Origin: Prochlorococcus sp. AG-686-P16
GTDB lineage: Bacteria > Cyanobacteriota > Cyanobacteriia > PCC-6307 > Cyanobiaceae
Reading direction: 5' to 3'
Length of the DNA: 7,213 nt
Assembly: GCA_003208695.1 (NCBI GenBank)
Contig: QCVY01000044.1
Span: forward strand, 1-7,213
Below are positions 1-6,313 of this stretch, one piece after another (within the stretch, counting starts at the first letter, position 1; every line of letters starts with the position of its first letter). The notes below the pieces were generated by a model. The model was not told where the DNA came from and searched no databases. It saw only the letters and a list, made by a program, of their open reading frames with translations. The position numbers and the translations under genes were made by a program.

Positions 1-332
1 GGAATAACCTCTAATTTGACGAAATTATTTTCTTCTTGACCTGATAATTTTGCAAGTTCTCTTCCAAAAATTGCTATTCTTATTGCTTCGTCTGAATTGG
101 TGCAACCAGCAGTATTAGGAAGCATCCAGAATTTTTTCCAGTTAATTTTTTCTAGTAAATTTTCACCACTTTGATTATTTTGAATTCTTCTTACTGCTAC
201 AGTGACCATTTCAGATTCAGTATTCGATAAACTTTCTATCATTACTTTTGAAGAGGCATATTTTCCCGTACCAACCATCAACCTACTTGAGAAGCTTTTA
301 CCTCCAATTTGTAAGGATGAATCTTCTTTCAT
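1..332 (-). CDS. thiG: Thiazole synthase ThiG, N-terminal part (runs off left edge)
   Basis: ThiG builds the thiazole phosphate ring of thiamin in the cytoplasm from 1-deoxy-xylulose 5-phosphate, dehydroglycine and ThiS-thiocarboxylate sulfur. The visible part is the first 110 codons of a family usually about 255-270 residues long, so the C-terminal half is outside the window. Recognisable family segments are the N-terminal LQIGGKSFSSRLMVGTGKY (residues 7-25), TVAVRR (44-49), LPNTAGC (71-77) and FVKLEVI (104-110). Lys106 in the last segment aligns with the lysine that forms the Schiff base with the sugar substrate (Lys96 of the Bacillus enzyme, from memory). The ATG at 332 lies one base after the stop of the upstream TPR gene, with an AAAGG 8 bases ahead, so translation is probably coupled to it. 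The leftward run suggests it is the last visible member of the rpmI operon. The identification is firm. Confidence 0.95.
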   Translation of the reverse strand, partial: MKEDSSLQIGGKSFSSRLMVGTGKYASSKVMIESLSNTESEMVTVAVRRIQNNQSGENLLEKINWKKFWMLPNTAGCTNSDEAIRIAIFGRELAKLSGQEENNFVKLEVI

Positions 333-333
333 T

Positions 334-891
334 TTAAAATCCTTTATCTTTTGTTCCTTTGTAAGGGGTGTAATTAATTCTTTTTTCAAGCTCTTTACTC
401 TTTTTAATTGCTGTTTTGTTGTTTGGATCTATTACTAAAACTTTCTTATAAGTTGCATATGCCAAATCATATTCAAGCAATCGTTGTTGTGCGGAGGCAA
501 GATTATTTAAAGCGACTGTATACCCAGGTAGTGATTTTATAGCTGAGTTGTAGTACTTTATTGCTTTTTTAAATTCATTTTGTGCAGCATAAGAAAAACC
601 GAGAGCATTTTCTATGATAGCTTTAGCTTCGTTAGGTTCATTATCATAAGATTCAATAGCTTTCAGAAAAGTCTTAGTGGCCTCTGAATACAACCTTTTT
701 TTAATTTGGATAGAGCCAAATTCATATAATTCAGAAGCTTTTGTTAGTGAATTTAAGCCTTTTTGCTCAAATTTTACTAAATTTAATTCTTCCTTTCTTG
801 TCCTAAGAAATTGTCGAAATACAAAAACAGATATTATTATAAGTATTACAAAAAGGATAATCAGATAGGATTGAAAGGACGATATTTCCAT
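334..891 (-). CDS. ycf37: Ycf37-like membrane-anchored TPR protein (photosystem I assembly family)
   Basis: This 185-residue protein has one N-terminal hydrophobic helix (about residues 9-25), a charged linker and three tetratricopeptide repeats (roughly 53-86, 92-122 and 125-157), then a short lysine-rich tail. The best diagnostic stretches are the segment near residues 95-104 (ENALGFSYAA), VALNNLASA (126-134) and VIDPNNKTA (153-161). They match my memory of cyanobacterial and plastid Ycf37 (plant PYG7), a thylakoid-anchored factor that helps assemble or stabilise photosystem I. Length and architecture, one membrane segment plus three TPRs, also fit. TPRs are generic, so a different TPR scaffold is possible. 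The gene follows rplT by 38 bases, a gap that contains an A9 run on the coding strand, and is one base from thiG. No strong Shine-Dalgarno sequence precedes the ATG. Family membership is fairly sure; a photosystem role is inferred from homology. Confidence 0.75.
   Translation of the reverse strand: MEISSFQSYLIILFVILIIISVFVFRQFLRTRKEELNLVKFEQKGLNSLTKASELYEFGSIQIKKRLYSEATKTFLKAIESYDNEPNEAKAIIENALGFSYAAQNEFKKAIKYYNSAIKSLPGYTVALNNLASAQQRLLEYDLAYATYKKVLVIDPNNKTAIKKSKELEKRINYTPYKGTKDKGF
341..345 (-). promoter_or_regulatory. Ribosome binding site for thiG inside the TPR gene
   Basis: On the minus strand AAAGG lies 8 bases before the thiG ATG, within the last codons of the upstream TPR gene. With the TAA-A-ATG junction it fixes the thiG start and suggests that ribosomes ending the upstream gene feed thiG. 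Most other starts in this window lack so clear a site. The assignment is by eye. Confidence 0.55.
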
Positions 892-929
892 TACTTATAA
901 AATATTATTCACAATTTTATTTTTTTTTC

Positions 930-1277
930 TTAATTGCTTACAGTAGAAACTATTTTTCCAAAACATTGTGGATCGCTCAAAGCTAATTGCGCAAGCATTT
1001 TTCTGTTGATAATTATGTCAGAGCTCTTCATACCATTAATTAATTTACTGTAATTTGTGCCATTGATTCTTGCAGAGGCATTGATTCTTGATATCCAAAG
1101 TCTTCTAAAGTCTCTTTTTCTTCTTCTTCTATCTCTATATGCATTGCAAAGAGCTTTCATTACTCTTTGATTTGCTGTTCTAAAAAGATTTTTGTTTCCT
1201 CCTCTGAAACCTTTTGCGAGGTTTAAGATTTTGTTTCTTCTTTTTCTGGCTATGTTGCCTCTTTTAACGCGTGCCAT
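930..1277 (-). CDS. rplT: 50S ribosomal protein L20
   Basis: L20 is a primary 23S rRNA binding protein needed early in large-subunit assembly; in some bacteria it also represses its own operon by binding leader RNA. The 115 residues match the family's full length. The highly basic N-terminal arm (residues 1-60) contains the typical MARVKRGNIARKRRNK start, a KGFRGGNKNLFRTANQ stretch and the AYRDRRRRKRDFRRLWI motif. The globular C-terminal part includes RINASARINGTNYSKLINGM (about 64-83) and the NRKMLAQLALSDP segment. The ATG at 1277 gives the canonical MARVKRG start. It follows rpmI by 30 bases in the conserved rpmI-rplT order; infC, which precedes this pair in many bacteria, is not next to it here. 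The identification is certain. Confidence 0.99.
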   Translation of the reverse strand: MARVKRGNIARKRRNKILNLAKGFRGGNKNLFRTANQRVMKALCNAYRDRRRRKRDFRRLWISRINASARINGTNYSKLINGMKSSDIIINRKMLAQLALSDPQCFGKIVSTVSN

Positions 1278-1307
1278 AAATTTATTTTGAAAGTAACTTG
1301 AATGCTC

Positions 1308-1505
1308 TTAAGCGTAGGGAATCATTAATTTTACATTATCAGCATCTCTTTCATCAACTACAGCTTTTGTTTTAAGGTGTCTTTTCAATTTTGAGCTTTT
1401 GTGATCTAATAAATGATTATGGAAAGCTCTTCTTCTAGTAAATTTACCCGTAGCAGTAGCTTTAAATCTTTTTGCTGCTGATTTACGAGTTTTAAGTTTA
1501 TACAT
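1308..1505 (-). CDS. rpmI: 50S ribosomal protein L35
   Basis: L35 is a small basic protein of the large ribosomal subunit. The 65 residues are the family's normal length and carry its hallmarks: KLKTRKSAAKRFKATATGK (residues 3-21), RRRAFHNHLLDHKS (24-37) and the VDERDADNVKLMIPYA tail. The second residue is tyrosine, where many homologues have proline or serine; this is probably unimportant. An AAGG precedes the ATG by only 3 bases. The gene is the first of the leftward run and faces the SpoIID-family gene across a 91-base gap that holds a plausible promoter. That promoter would leave an untranslated leader of only about 20 bases, too short for the long L20-binding leaders known in Bacillus. 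Any autoregulation would have to use another site. Confidence 0.98.
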   Translation of the reverse strand: MYKLKTRKSAAKRFKATATGKFTRRRAFHNHLLDHKSSKLKRHLKTKAVVDERDADNVKLMIPYA

Positions 1506-1524
1506 TTACCTTGATAATGTTTAA

Positions 1525-1539
1525 TTTAGATAATCTAAA
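1525..1539. promoter_or_regulatory. Perfect 15-base palindrome over the rpmI -10 region
   Basis: The sequence TTTAGATAATCTAAA has two perfect 7-base arms around a single central base. It covers the candidate -10 box and probable start point of the rpmI operon and sits 20 bases upstream of the rpmI ATG, where a repressor operator would act. It could equally be a chance palindrome in AT-rich DNA. No regulator is identified. Confidence 0.35.
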
Positions 1540-1560
1540 CCTTTATATGCATTGGTGCAA
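1532..1560 (-). promoter_or_regulatory. Candidate sigma-70-type promoter for rpmI-rplT-ycf37-thiG
   Basis: On the minus strand TTGCAC (1560-1555) is followed, after a 17-base spacer, by TAGATT (1537-1532). These match the -35 and -10 consensus at four positions each, with optimal spacing. Transcription would begin near 1525, about 20 bases before the rpmI ATG. It is the only well-spaced pair I saw in this divergent gap. In DNA this AT-rich, chance matches to a -10 box are common, so confidence is moderate. Confidence 0.45.
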
Positions 1561-1596
1561 ATTAAAGTTTTGAATTGAAAAGTTAATGTTGAACTT

Positions 1597-3135
1597 ATGC
1601 TGCCCAAATTGAATTTAAAATTTCTGATCTATGGATTTTGCTTCCTTTGTTCAATAACGCGAATATTGACAGTAAGTGGCTTCGCAGAAGAATCTTCACA
1701 AATTAATCTTACTCAAGAATTAAAAAAAGGTAATTTTTTAATTGGATTAAAACAATACTTAGGAGCTAAGAGTGATAACTTTCCTGAAAAAAACAATATT
1801 ACTTTTACTACAAAAAATGATTTTTTAAAACTCCATTCTATTAATGGTGTAAAACACAAATCTAAAAAAATCAATATTGTTTTGAAGAAAATAACCTTGA
1901 AAACCCCTTCCACTGTTGAAAGGCTTGTATTTGGTCCATTTGCAAGCTACGAGTCTGCAATAAAGCAAGCTGAAATATTAAAAGAAAAAGGTTATGAAGC
2001 ATTAGTAGCCTTTCCAAAAAATTGGGAAGTTTGGATTCCAGTTGGCAAAAACCTTCCTGACAAAAAATTAAACTATAGACTGTTTAAAAAATCCTACAAG
2101 TCAACCATTATTCCTTTCCTTGTTACTGAATACTCGCAACATAAACTCCAAGGCCCGATATATATATCTTCATCTGAAGAGATAAGAATTAATGATATTA
2201 ATTTTGGTAAAAAGTTTTATTTAGCTGAAGATTCATATGGAACTTGGACGTTGATTCAGAAAATAAAATTTGATGATTATTTAAAAGGTGTTCTGCCTCA
2301 TGAAATTGGCTCTAATTCACCTTTAGAAGCTTTGAAAGCACAAGCAGTAATAGCTAGAACTTGGGGACTTTATAATTCTGATAGATTTAAAAATGATAAA
2401 TATCATTTATGTATAACTACTCAATGCCAAGTTTATAAACCTCCTGTGATTGAATATAAAAATGTAAATAAAGCGATAAATGATACTTCAAATTTAATAA
2501 TCACTTATAAAAAGAAACCAATCAATTCCTTTTATCATGGATCTAATGGAGGTATATCAGCTAGTGCAAGTGAATCCTGGCAAATAAAAGATTATCGTTA
2601 TCTGAATTCAATGATTGATGGTTTAGGTTCTTTTAAAACAGCTTTTAAGCTTCCAATTAAAAGTGGGGATGAGTTAAATAAATTCCTCGATTTTGCAGAG
2701 GAAAAAGCATATGGTAATAAGCATTCTCTTTTTCGATGGGAGAAAATACTCTCTAGTGAGAGAATCCAAAGTTATCTAATAAAAAATCAATATATTGAGG
2801 AGAGTTCAGATTTGGTTGATCTAAATATTATTGATAGAGGTGCCAGCGGAAGAGTAATAAAATTAGAAATTAAGCTAAAAAATTTTAAGAAACCAATAAT
2901 TCTTATAAAAGATGATATTCGTCGAATATTGAGTTTTCTGCCGAGTAATTTATTTACTATTAATAAATTAAATGATAATCTTTGGCTTTTTAAAGGAGGT
3001 GGCTTCGGCCATGGTGTAGGTTTATCTCAATCAGGAGCGATAGAAATGGCTGAATTGGGTTTTACTTATGAACAAATATTGAATCATTATTATCAGGGAA
3101 CAAATATTAGAAAAATTGAGATATTGTCTCAATAA
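1597..3135 (+). CDS. spoIID: Exported SpoIID/LytB-family protein with SPOR-like segment (probable peptidoglycan lytic transglycosylase)
   Basis: SpoIID-family enzymes cleave glycan strands of peptidoglycan; the sporulation enzyme acts on strands stripped of stem peptides. This 512-residue protein begins with a likely signal peptide (hydrophobic about 9-28, possible cleavage after Ala30), so it should act in the periplasm. Residues 107-150, including FGPFASYESAIKQAEILKEK, look like a SPOR repeat. The SpoIID domain runs from about 223 to the end: FDDYLKGVLPHEIGS with candidate catalytic Glu236, EALKAQAVIARTW (244-256), a Cys/His cluster (His270, Cys272, Cys277) resembling the zinc site of clostridial SpoIID, HGSNGGISASASESW (314-328), and the C-terminal GGGFGHGVGLSQSGA (467-481). 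Cyanobacteria do not sporulate, so the role is general cell-wall remodelling or division. The ATG at 1597 is the only start that retains the signal peptide; no clear Shine-Dalgarno precedes it. A membrane glycosyltransferase follows 28 bases downstream. Confidence 0.9.
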   Translation: MLPKLNLKFLIYGFCFLCSITRILTVSGFAEESSQINLTQELKKGNFLIGLKQYLGAKSDNFPEKNNITFTTKNDFLKLHSINGVKHKSKKINIVLKKITLKTPSTVERLVFGPFASYESAIKQAEILKEKGYEALVAFPKNWEVWIPVGKNLPDKKLNYRLFKKSYKSTIIPFLVTEYSQHKLQGPIYISSSEEIRINDINFGKKFYLAEDSYGTWTLIQKIKFDDYLKGVLPHEIGSNSPLEALKAQAVIARTWGLYNSDRFKNDKYHLCITTQCQVYKPPVIEYKNVNKAINDTSNLIITYKKKPINSFYHGSNGGISASASESWQIKDYRYLNSMIDGLGSFKTAFKLPIKSGDELNKFLDFAEEKAYGNKHSLFRWEKILSSERIQSYLIKNQYIEESSDLVDLNIIDRGASGRVIKLEIKLKNFKKPIILIKDDIRRILSFLPSNLFTINKLNDNLWLFKGGGFGHGVGLSQSGAIEMAELGFTYEQILNHYYQGTNIRKIEILSQ

Positions 3136-3163
3136 TTCAAATAAAAATTATTAGTTAGCATTT

Positions 3164-4465
3164 ATGAGTAACGGTTTTTATAAAAATCGAAGATTAAAAT
3201 CATTTTTATTTTTTGCTGTTTGTTTATTAGTAAGTACTATTCCACATATCTTTCAATTTAAACATTTTCTATTTTTTACATTTACGATTTCCTTTTTAGT
3301 TGCTTTTTATGGATTAAATGTAATTTCAAAAAATTTAAAAAGAAGTGTTGTGTTAAAAAATAGTGAAAAGAGGATTAGTGATGATAAGTTACCTAATCTC
3401 GATATTTTAGTTGCTGCAAGAGATGAAGAAAATGTTATTGAAAGGTTAGTTGAAAGATTATTTAATTTAGATTATCCAACTAATAAATTAAATATTTATA
3501 TCATTGATGATGGTAGTTCTGATAAGACTCCTTTAATTTTGAAAAGGTTATCGAAAGAGTTTGATAAATTAAAAATTATTAGTAGATCTGCAAACGCTGG
3601 AGGTGGTAAATCAGGAGCATTAAATTATGCTTTAAAGTTTACTCATGGAGAATGGCTATTAATATTAGATGCTGATGCCCAATTGAAAAATGATACGTTA
3701 TCAAGACTATTTAGTTTCGTTTATGAGGGATCTTGGTCAGCAGTGCAATTAAGAAAATCAGTCATAAATTTAAGTAAGAATTTTTTAACCACTTGTCAAT
3801 CTATGGAAATGGCAATGGATGCAATTTTTCAATATGGAAGATTATCTGTGGCTGGAGTATCTGAATTGAGAGGTAATGGTCAATTAATTAATAAAGAAGT
3901 TCTACTTAAATGTGGTTCTTTTAATGAAGATACTGTCACCGATGACTTGGATTTAAGCCTTAGGCTGCTACTCTCAAAAGCAAAAATTGGGATTCTATGG
4001 GATCCTCCTGTTATGGAAGAAGCAGTTGAAAATATATCTGCTCTATTTTCACAGAGACAAAGATGGGCTGAAGGAGGTTTGCAAAGATTTTTTGATTATG
4101 GTGAACAATTATTTTCAAAAAAAATTGAACTTATTCAAAAGTTTGATTTAACTTTTTTCTTTATCTTGCAATATGCCTTGCCTATTATTTCTATGATTGA
4201 TTTAATTTTAAGTATTGCTTTAGCAGAATCACCCAGTTATTGGCCAATCTCCATAACTGCATTTACTTTGTCTGGAATTGCAGTTTGGTATGGCTCTTCA
4301 TGCAAGAGCGAAGGTCCGGTTTTACAAAATCTCAATTTGATGATGATGTTAGTTTCTCTTTTATATTTATCTCATTGGTTTTTAGTTATACCATGGGTAA
4401 CAATAAAAATGTCTATTTTTCCTAAAAAAATCCTATGGAAGAAAACACTTCATACTGGTATTTAA
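3164..4465 (+). CDS. Membrane family 2 glycosyltransferase, processive type
   Basis: A 433-residue integral membrane GT2 enzyme that would transfer sugar from a nucleotide donor at the cytoplasmic face of the inner membrane. Two hydrophobic helices lie at about 12-30 and 36-54. The GT-A catalytic domain follows: LDILVAARDEENVIERLV (79-96), the nucleotide-binding IIDDGSSDKT (113-122), the metal-binding DAD (169-171), GNGQLINKE (237-245), TDDLDLS with likely catalytic base Asp261, and QRQRW (297-301). At least two or three hydrophobic stretches follow (about 328-355, 362-379, 390-415). The D, DxD, D, Q(Q/R)xRW set is typical of processive synthases such as cellulose, hyaluronan and poly-GlcNAc synthases, but also of some single-transfer glycolipid enzymes. 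Donor and product cannot be read from the sequence. It lies 28 bases after the SpoIID-family gene in the same direction and ends one base from the convergent dnaX stop. No Shine-Dalgarno is evident. Confidence 0.88.
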   Translation: MSNGFYKNRRLKSFLFFAVCLLVSTIPHIFQFKHFLFFTFTISFLVAFYGLNVISKNLKRSVVLKNSEKRISDDKLPNLDILVAARDEENVIERLVERLFNLDYPTNKLNIYIIDDGSSDKTPLILKRLSKEFDKLKIISRSANAGGGKSGALNYALKFTHGEWLLILDADAQLKNDTLSRLFSFVYEGSWSAVQLRKSVINLSKNFLTTCQSMEMAMDAIFQYGRLSVAGVSELRGNGQLINKEVLLKCGSFNEDTVTDDLDLSLRLLLSKAKIGILWDPPVMEEAVENISALFSQRQRWAEGGLQRFFDYGEQLFSKKIELIQKFDLTFFFILQYALPIISMIDLILSIALAESPSYWPISITAFTLSGIAVWYGSSCKSEGPVLQNLNLMMMLVSLLYLSHWFLVIPWVTIKMSIFPKKILWKKTLHTGI

Positions 4466-4466
4466 G

Positions 4467-6293
4467 TTATTCATCTAAATCAATAATTTCCCCATTAAAA
4501 AAATTTGCTAGATTTTTGGAACTATTATCATAGGATTCTGTTTGAGGTTTATTAGAAGAGGGGAGGGGATTTTGAAAATTGGTACTTTGTCTTTCTTGAT
4601 TTTCATTTAATTTCGTAATTACTTTCTCTTTTGATTTTGTAGTGTTATTAATATTAATTTTTTTGCTTGAAAAGTTAAGTTTTACTTCATCCCCAAAAAC
4701 TTTTTTTATAGCATTCTCAATTATAACTTTTCGACTTTTGATCATGTTTTCCCAGTTGGGAGATAATGCTATTAAAACTTCATTCGAATCAATACTTGCA
4801 AGTTCTGCTTGCTGAGAAAGTAACATTTTTGTTGATGGCAATTCTAATTTAGAGAGAATTAGCTCCCACTTTTCTTTTAAATAATCAGTTTGACTATCAT
4901 TTTGAGAATTTTTGTTACTATCTTGATTATTAATTAATTCTCTGTTCAAAGTTTCAGATTCATTTTGGTTTGTAATACTATCTGAAATGTCTTTATTAGT
5001 AATTAATTCTTTATTATTATCTGAAATACCTTTATTAGTAATTAATTCTTGATTATTATCTGAAATATCTTTATTAGTAATTAATTCTTTATTATTATCT
5101 GAAATATCTTTATTAGTAATTAATTCTTTATTATTTATAGTCTTTTGATTTAAAGTTAGGTTGTTATTTTTTACATTATTAACTATATTTTCTTTGTCAT
5201 TTTTTTCTAAAAGACTTGTCAAGTGTATTTCTAACCATAGTCTCGGATTATCGCTTGTTTTGATTTGAAAATCAACATTCTTAAGCTTGTTATGCCATTC
5301 AATTATCCTATTTTTACTAATGTTATAAGAAAATTTATTTAATTCATTTTGAAAGTCAATAGATGTATAGTACATATCTGAATAATTATTATTTAAAGTT
5401 TTAAGTAATAGGTCTCTAGTAATATTTAATAATCCAACTAATATCTCATTTGGTTCATTTCCTGCATCGTATAAGTTATTACAACTAATCAGTAATGACT
5501 CTGGATCATTATTAATTAAGGCATTTATTAAATTAGTCAAATCATTTTCGGATACTTCTCCAAGCAAGTTTTGAACATTTTTAGTAGTTACGCCATTAGG
5601 AAGAAGACTTAATTGATCTAGTAAACTTTGTGCATCTCGCATTCCTCCATTAGATCTTTTTGCAATTAGTTTTAGCGCTTGATCTTCAAATTTTATTGAT
5701 TCTTTATTTGCTATGTCTGAAAGGTTCTGGAAAATAGTATTTGAGCTGATTCTTTTAAAATCGAATTTTTGACATCTACTTTGAATAGTATTTATAACTC
5801 TTTCAGGATTTGTAGTTGCAAGAATAAAAACAACTCTTTCAGGAGGTTCTTCAATAGTTTTTAGTAAAGCATTTGATGCAGCTGTAGAAAGCATATGACA
5901 TTCATCTATAACATATACTTTCCATCTGGCTTGAGTTGGTGCAAATCTTGCTCTATCTATTATTTCTCGTATATTTTCAACTCCAGTATTAGATGCGGCA
6001 TCAATTTCAATAATATCTAGGGCATTACCATCTGCAATTTGTATGCATAATTCGCATTTGCCACATGGATTTGGTGTAGGTTGTTCAGATGATAGACAAT
6101 TTAATGACTTTGCAAATATTCTCGCACTTGATGTCTTCCCCGTCCCTCTAGGTCCATTAAAAAGATAGGCAGGCGCAATTTTCTGAGATATTAATGCTTG
6201 TTTAAGAGTTATTGATATAAATTCTTGACCAACTAGCTCATCAAGCATACGAGGCCTGTATTTCTGATGATAAGGTTTATGTATATTGAGCAT
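4467..6293 (-). CDS. dnaX: DNA polymerase III subunit tau/gamma (clamp loader ATPase)
   Basis: DnaX is the ATPase of the clamp loader, which opens the beta ring and links replicase parts at the fork. In order, the 608 residues show YHQKYRPRMLDELVGQ (8-23), the Walker A loop GPRGTGKT (47-54), a zinc knuckle of Cys66, Cys77, Cys80 and Cys83, the Walker B region VYVIDECHML (127-136), sensor-1 LATTNPE (158-164), SRC (172-174) and sensor-2 GGMRDAQS (216-223). The collar domain III ends at about RLWLEIHLTSLL (351-362). A low-complexity Asn-rich linker (about 363-465) carries four 13-residue repeats. A tau-type C-terminal domain follows (about 468-542), then another linker and an acidic tail, NFFNGEIIDLDE (597-608). 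An A7 run at the end of domain III could give a short gamma-like form. The gene follows clpX after 57 bases containing a hairpin. The ATG at 6293 has no clear Shine-Dalgarno sequence. Confidence 0.97.
   Translation of the reverse strand: MLNIHKPYHQKYRPRMLDELVGQEFISITLKQALISQKIAPAYLFNGPRGTGKTSSARIFAKSLNCLSSEQPTPNPCGKCELCIQIADGNALDIIEIDAASNTGVENIREIIDRARFAPTQARWKVYVIDECHMLSTAASNALLKTIEEPPERVVFILATTNPERVINTIQSRCQKFDFKRISSNTIFQNLSDIANKESIKFEDQALKLIAKRSNGGMRDAQSLLDQLSLLPNGVTTKNVQNLLGEVSENDLTNLINALINNDPESLLISCNNLYDAGNEPNEILVGLLNITRDLLLKTLNNNYSDMYYTSIDFQNELNKFSYNISKNRIIEWHNKLKNVDFQIKTSDNPRLWLEIHLTSLLEKNDKENIVNNVKNNNLTLNQKTINNKELITNKDISDNNKELITNKDISDNNQELITNKGISDNNKELITNKDISDSITNQNESETLNRELINNQDSNKNSQNDSQTDYLKEKWELILSKLELPSTKMLLSQQAELASIDSNEVLIALSPNWENMIKSRKVIIENAIKKVFGDEVKLNFSSKKININNTTKSKEKVITKLNENQERQSTNFQNPLPSSNKPQTESYDNSSKNLANFFNGEIIDLDE
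4980..5135 (-). repeat. Four tandem 39-bp in-frame repeats in the dnaX linker
   Basis: Four direct copies of a 39-bp unit encode NN(K/Q)ELITNK(D/G)ISD, dnaX residues 387-438. Units 1 and 2 (in coding order) are almost identical. Unit 3 differs by two amino-acid changes (K to Q, D to G), and unit 4 has one silent change (GAC for GAT). Degenerate relatives flank the array, for example RELINNQDSN at 451-460. Because the unit is a multiple of three, copy-number change keeps the frame. The array lies in the disordered linker between the collar and tau-specific domains. Confidence 0.95.
5200..5206 (-). other. dnaX: A7 candidate slippage site in dnaX at the end of domain III
   Basis: On the coding strand the codons for residues 363-366 read GAA AAA AAT GAC, giving seven consecutive A bases that contain the slippery heptamer pattern A AAA AAT in frame. 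A -1 shift, or one extra A in the transcript, reads GAA AAA AAA TGA and stops at once, giving a product of about 365 residues made of the ATPase and collar domains. Losing one A instead also reaches a stop (TAG) within five codons of the run. No Shine-Dalgarno stimulator or strong downstream hairpin is visible, so transcript slippage is likelier than ribosomal frameshifting, if either occurs. A7 runs are frequent in this AT-rich window. Confidence 0.3.
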
Positions 6294-6313
6294 TTATTAT
6301 TCTTAATTAATTG

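Noticed and set aside
202..438. 78-codon plus-strand open frame across the thiG/TPR junction
   Set aside because: It is antisense to two recognised genes, and its product is hydrophobic low-complexity sequence typical of reverse-read AT-rich coding DNA.
920..928. T9 run (A9 on the coding strand) just after the rplT stop, considered as a terminator
   Set aside because: It would be a terminator tail only for rightward transcription, and no stem precedes it. On the operon's own strand it reads as A9, so it is not an intrinsic terminator.
1540..1596. Promoter for the rightward SpoIID-family gene
   Set aside because: One must exist here or upstream, but candidate boxes such as TATATG or TTGAAA lack a properly spaced -35 partner, so no position can be supported.
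1586..1612. Eight-codon mini-ORF (ATG TTG AAC ... TGA) overlapping the SpoIID-family start
   Set aside because: It could act as a leader peptide, but it has no ribosome binding site, and short ORFs of this size occur by chance everywhere in such DNA.
4658..4707. Two further A7 runs (coding strand) near the 3' end of dnaX as frameshift sites
   Set aside because: They lie late in the C-terminal region, mark no domain boundary, and runs of this length are frequent in the window. They serve mainly as a caution for the 5200-5206 site.
4980..5135. The 39-bp repeats as a CRISPR array or as a regulatory iteron cluster
   Set aside because: There are no spacers between the units, the array is in frame inside dnaX, and the repeats encode a consistent peptide. 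A coding minisatellite explains them.
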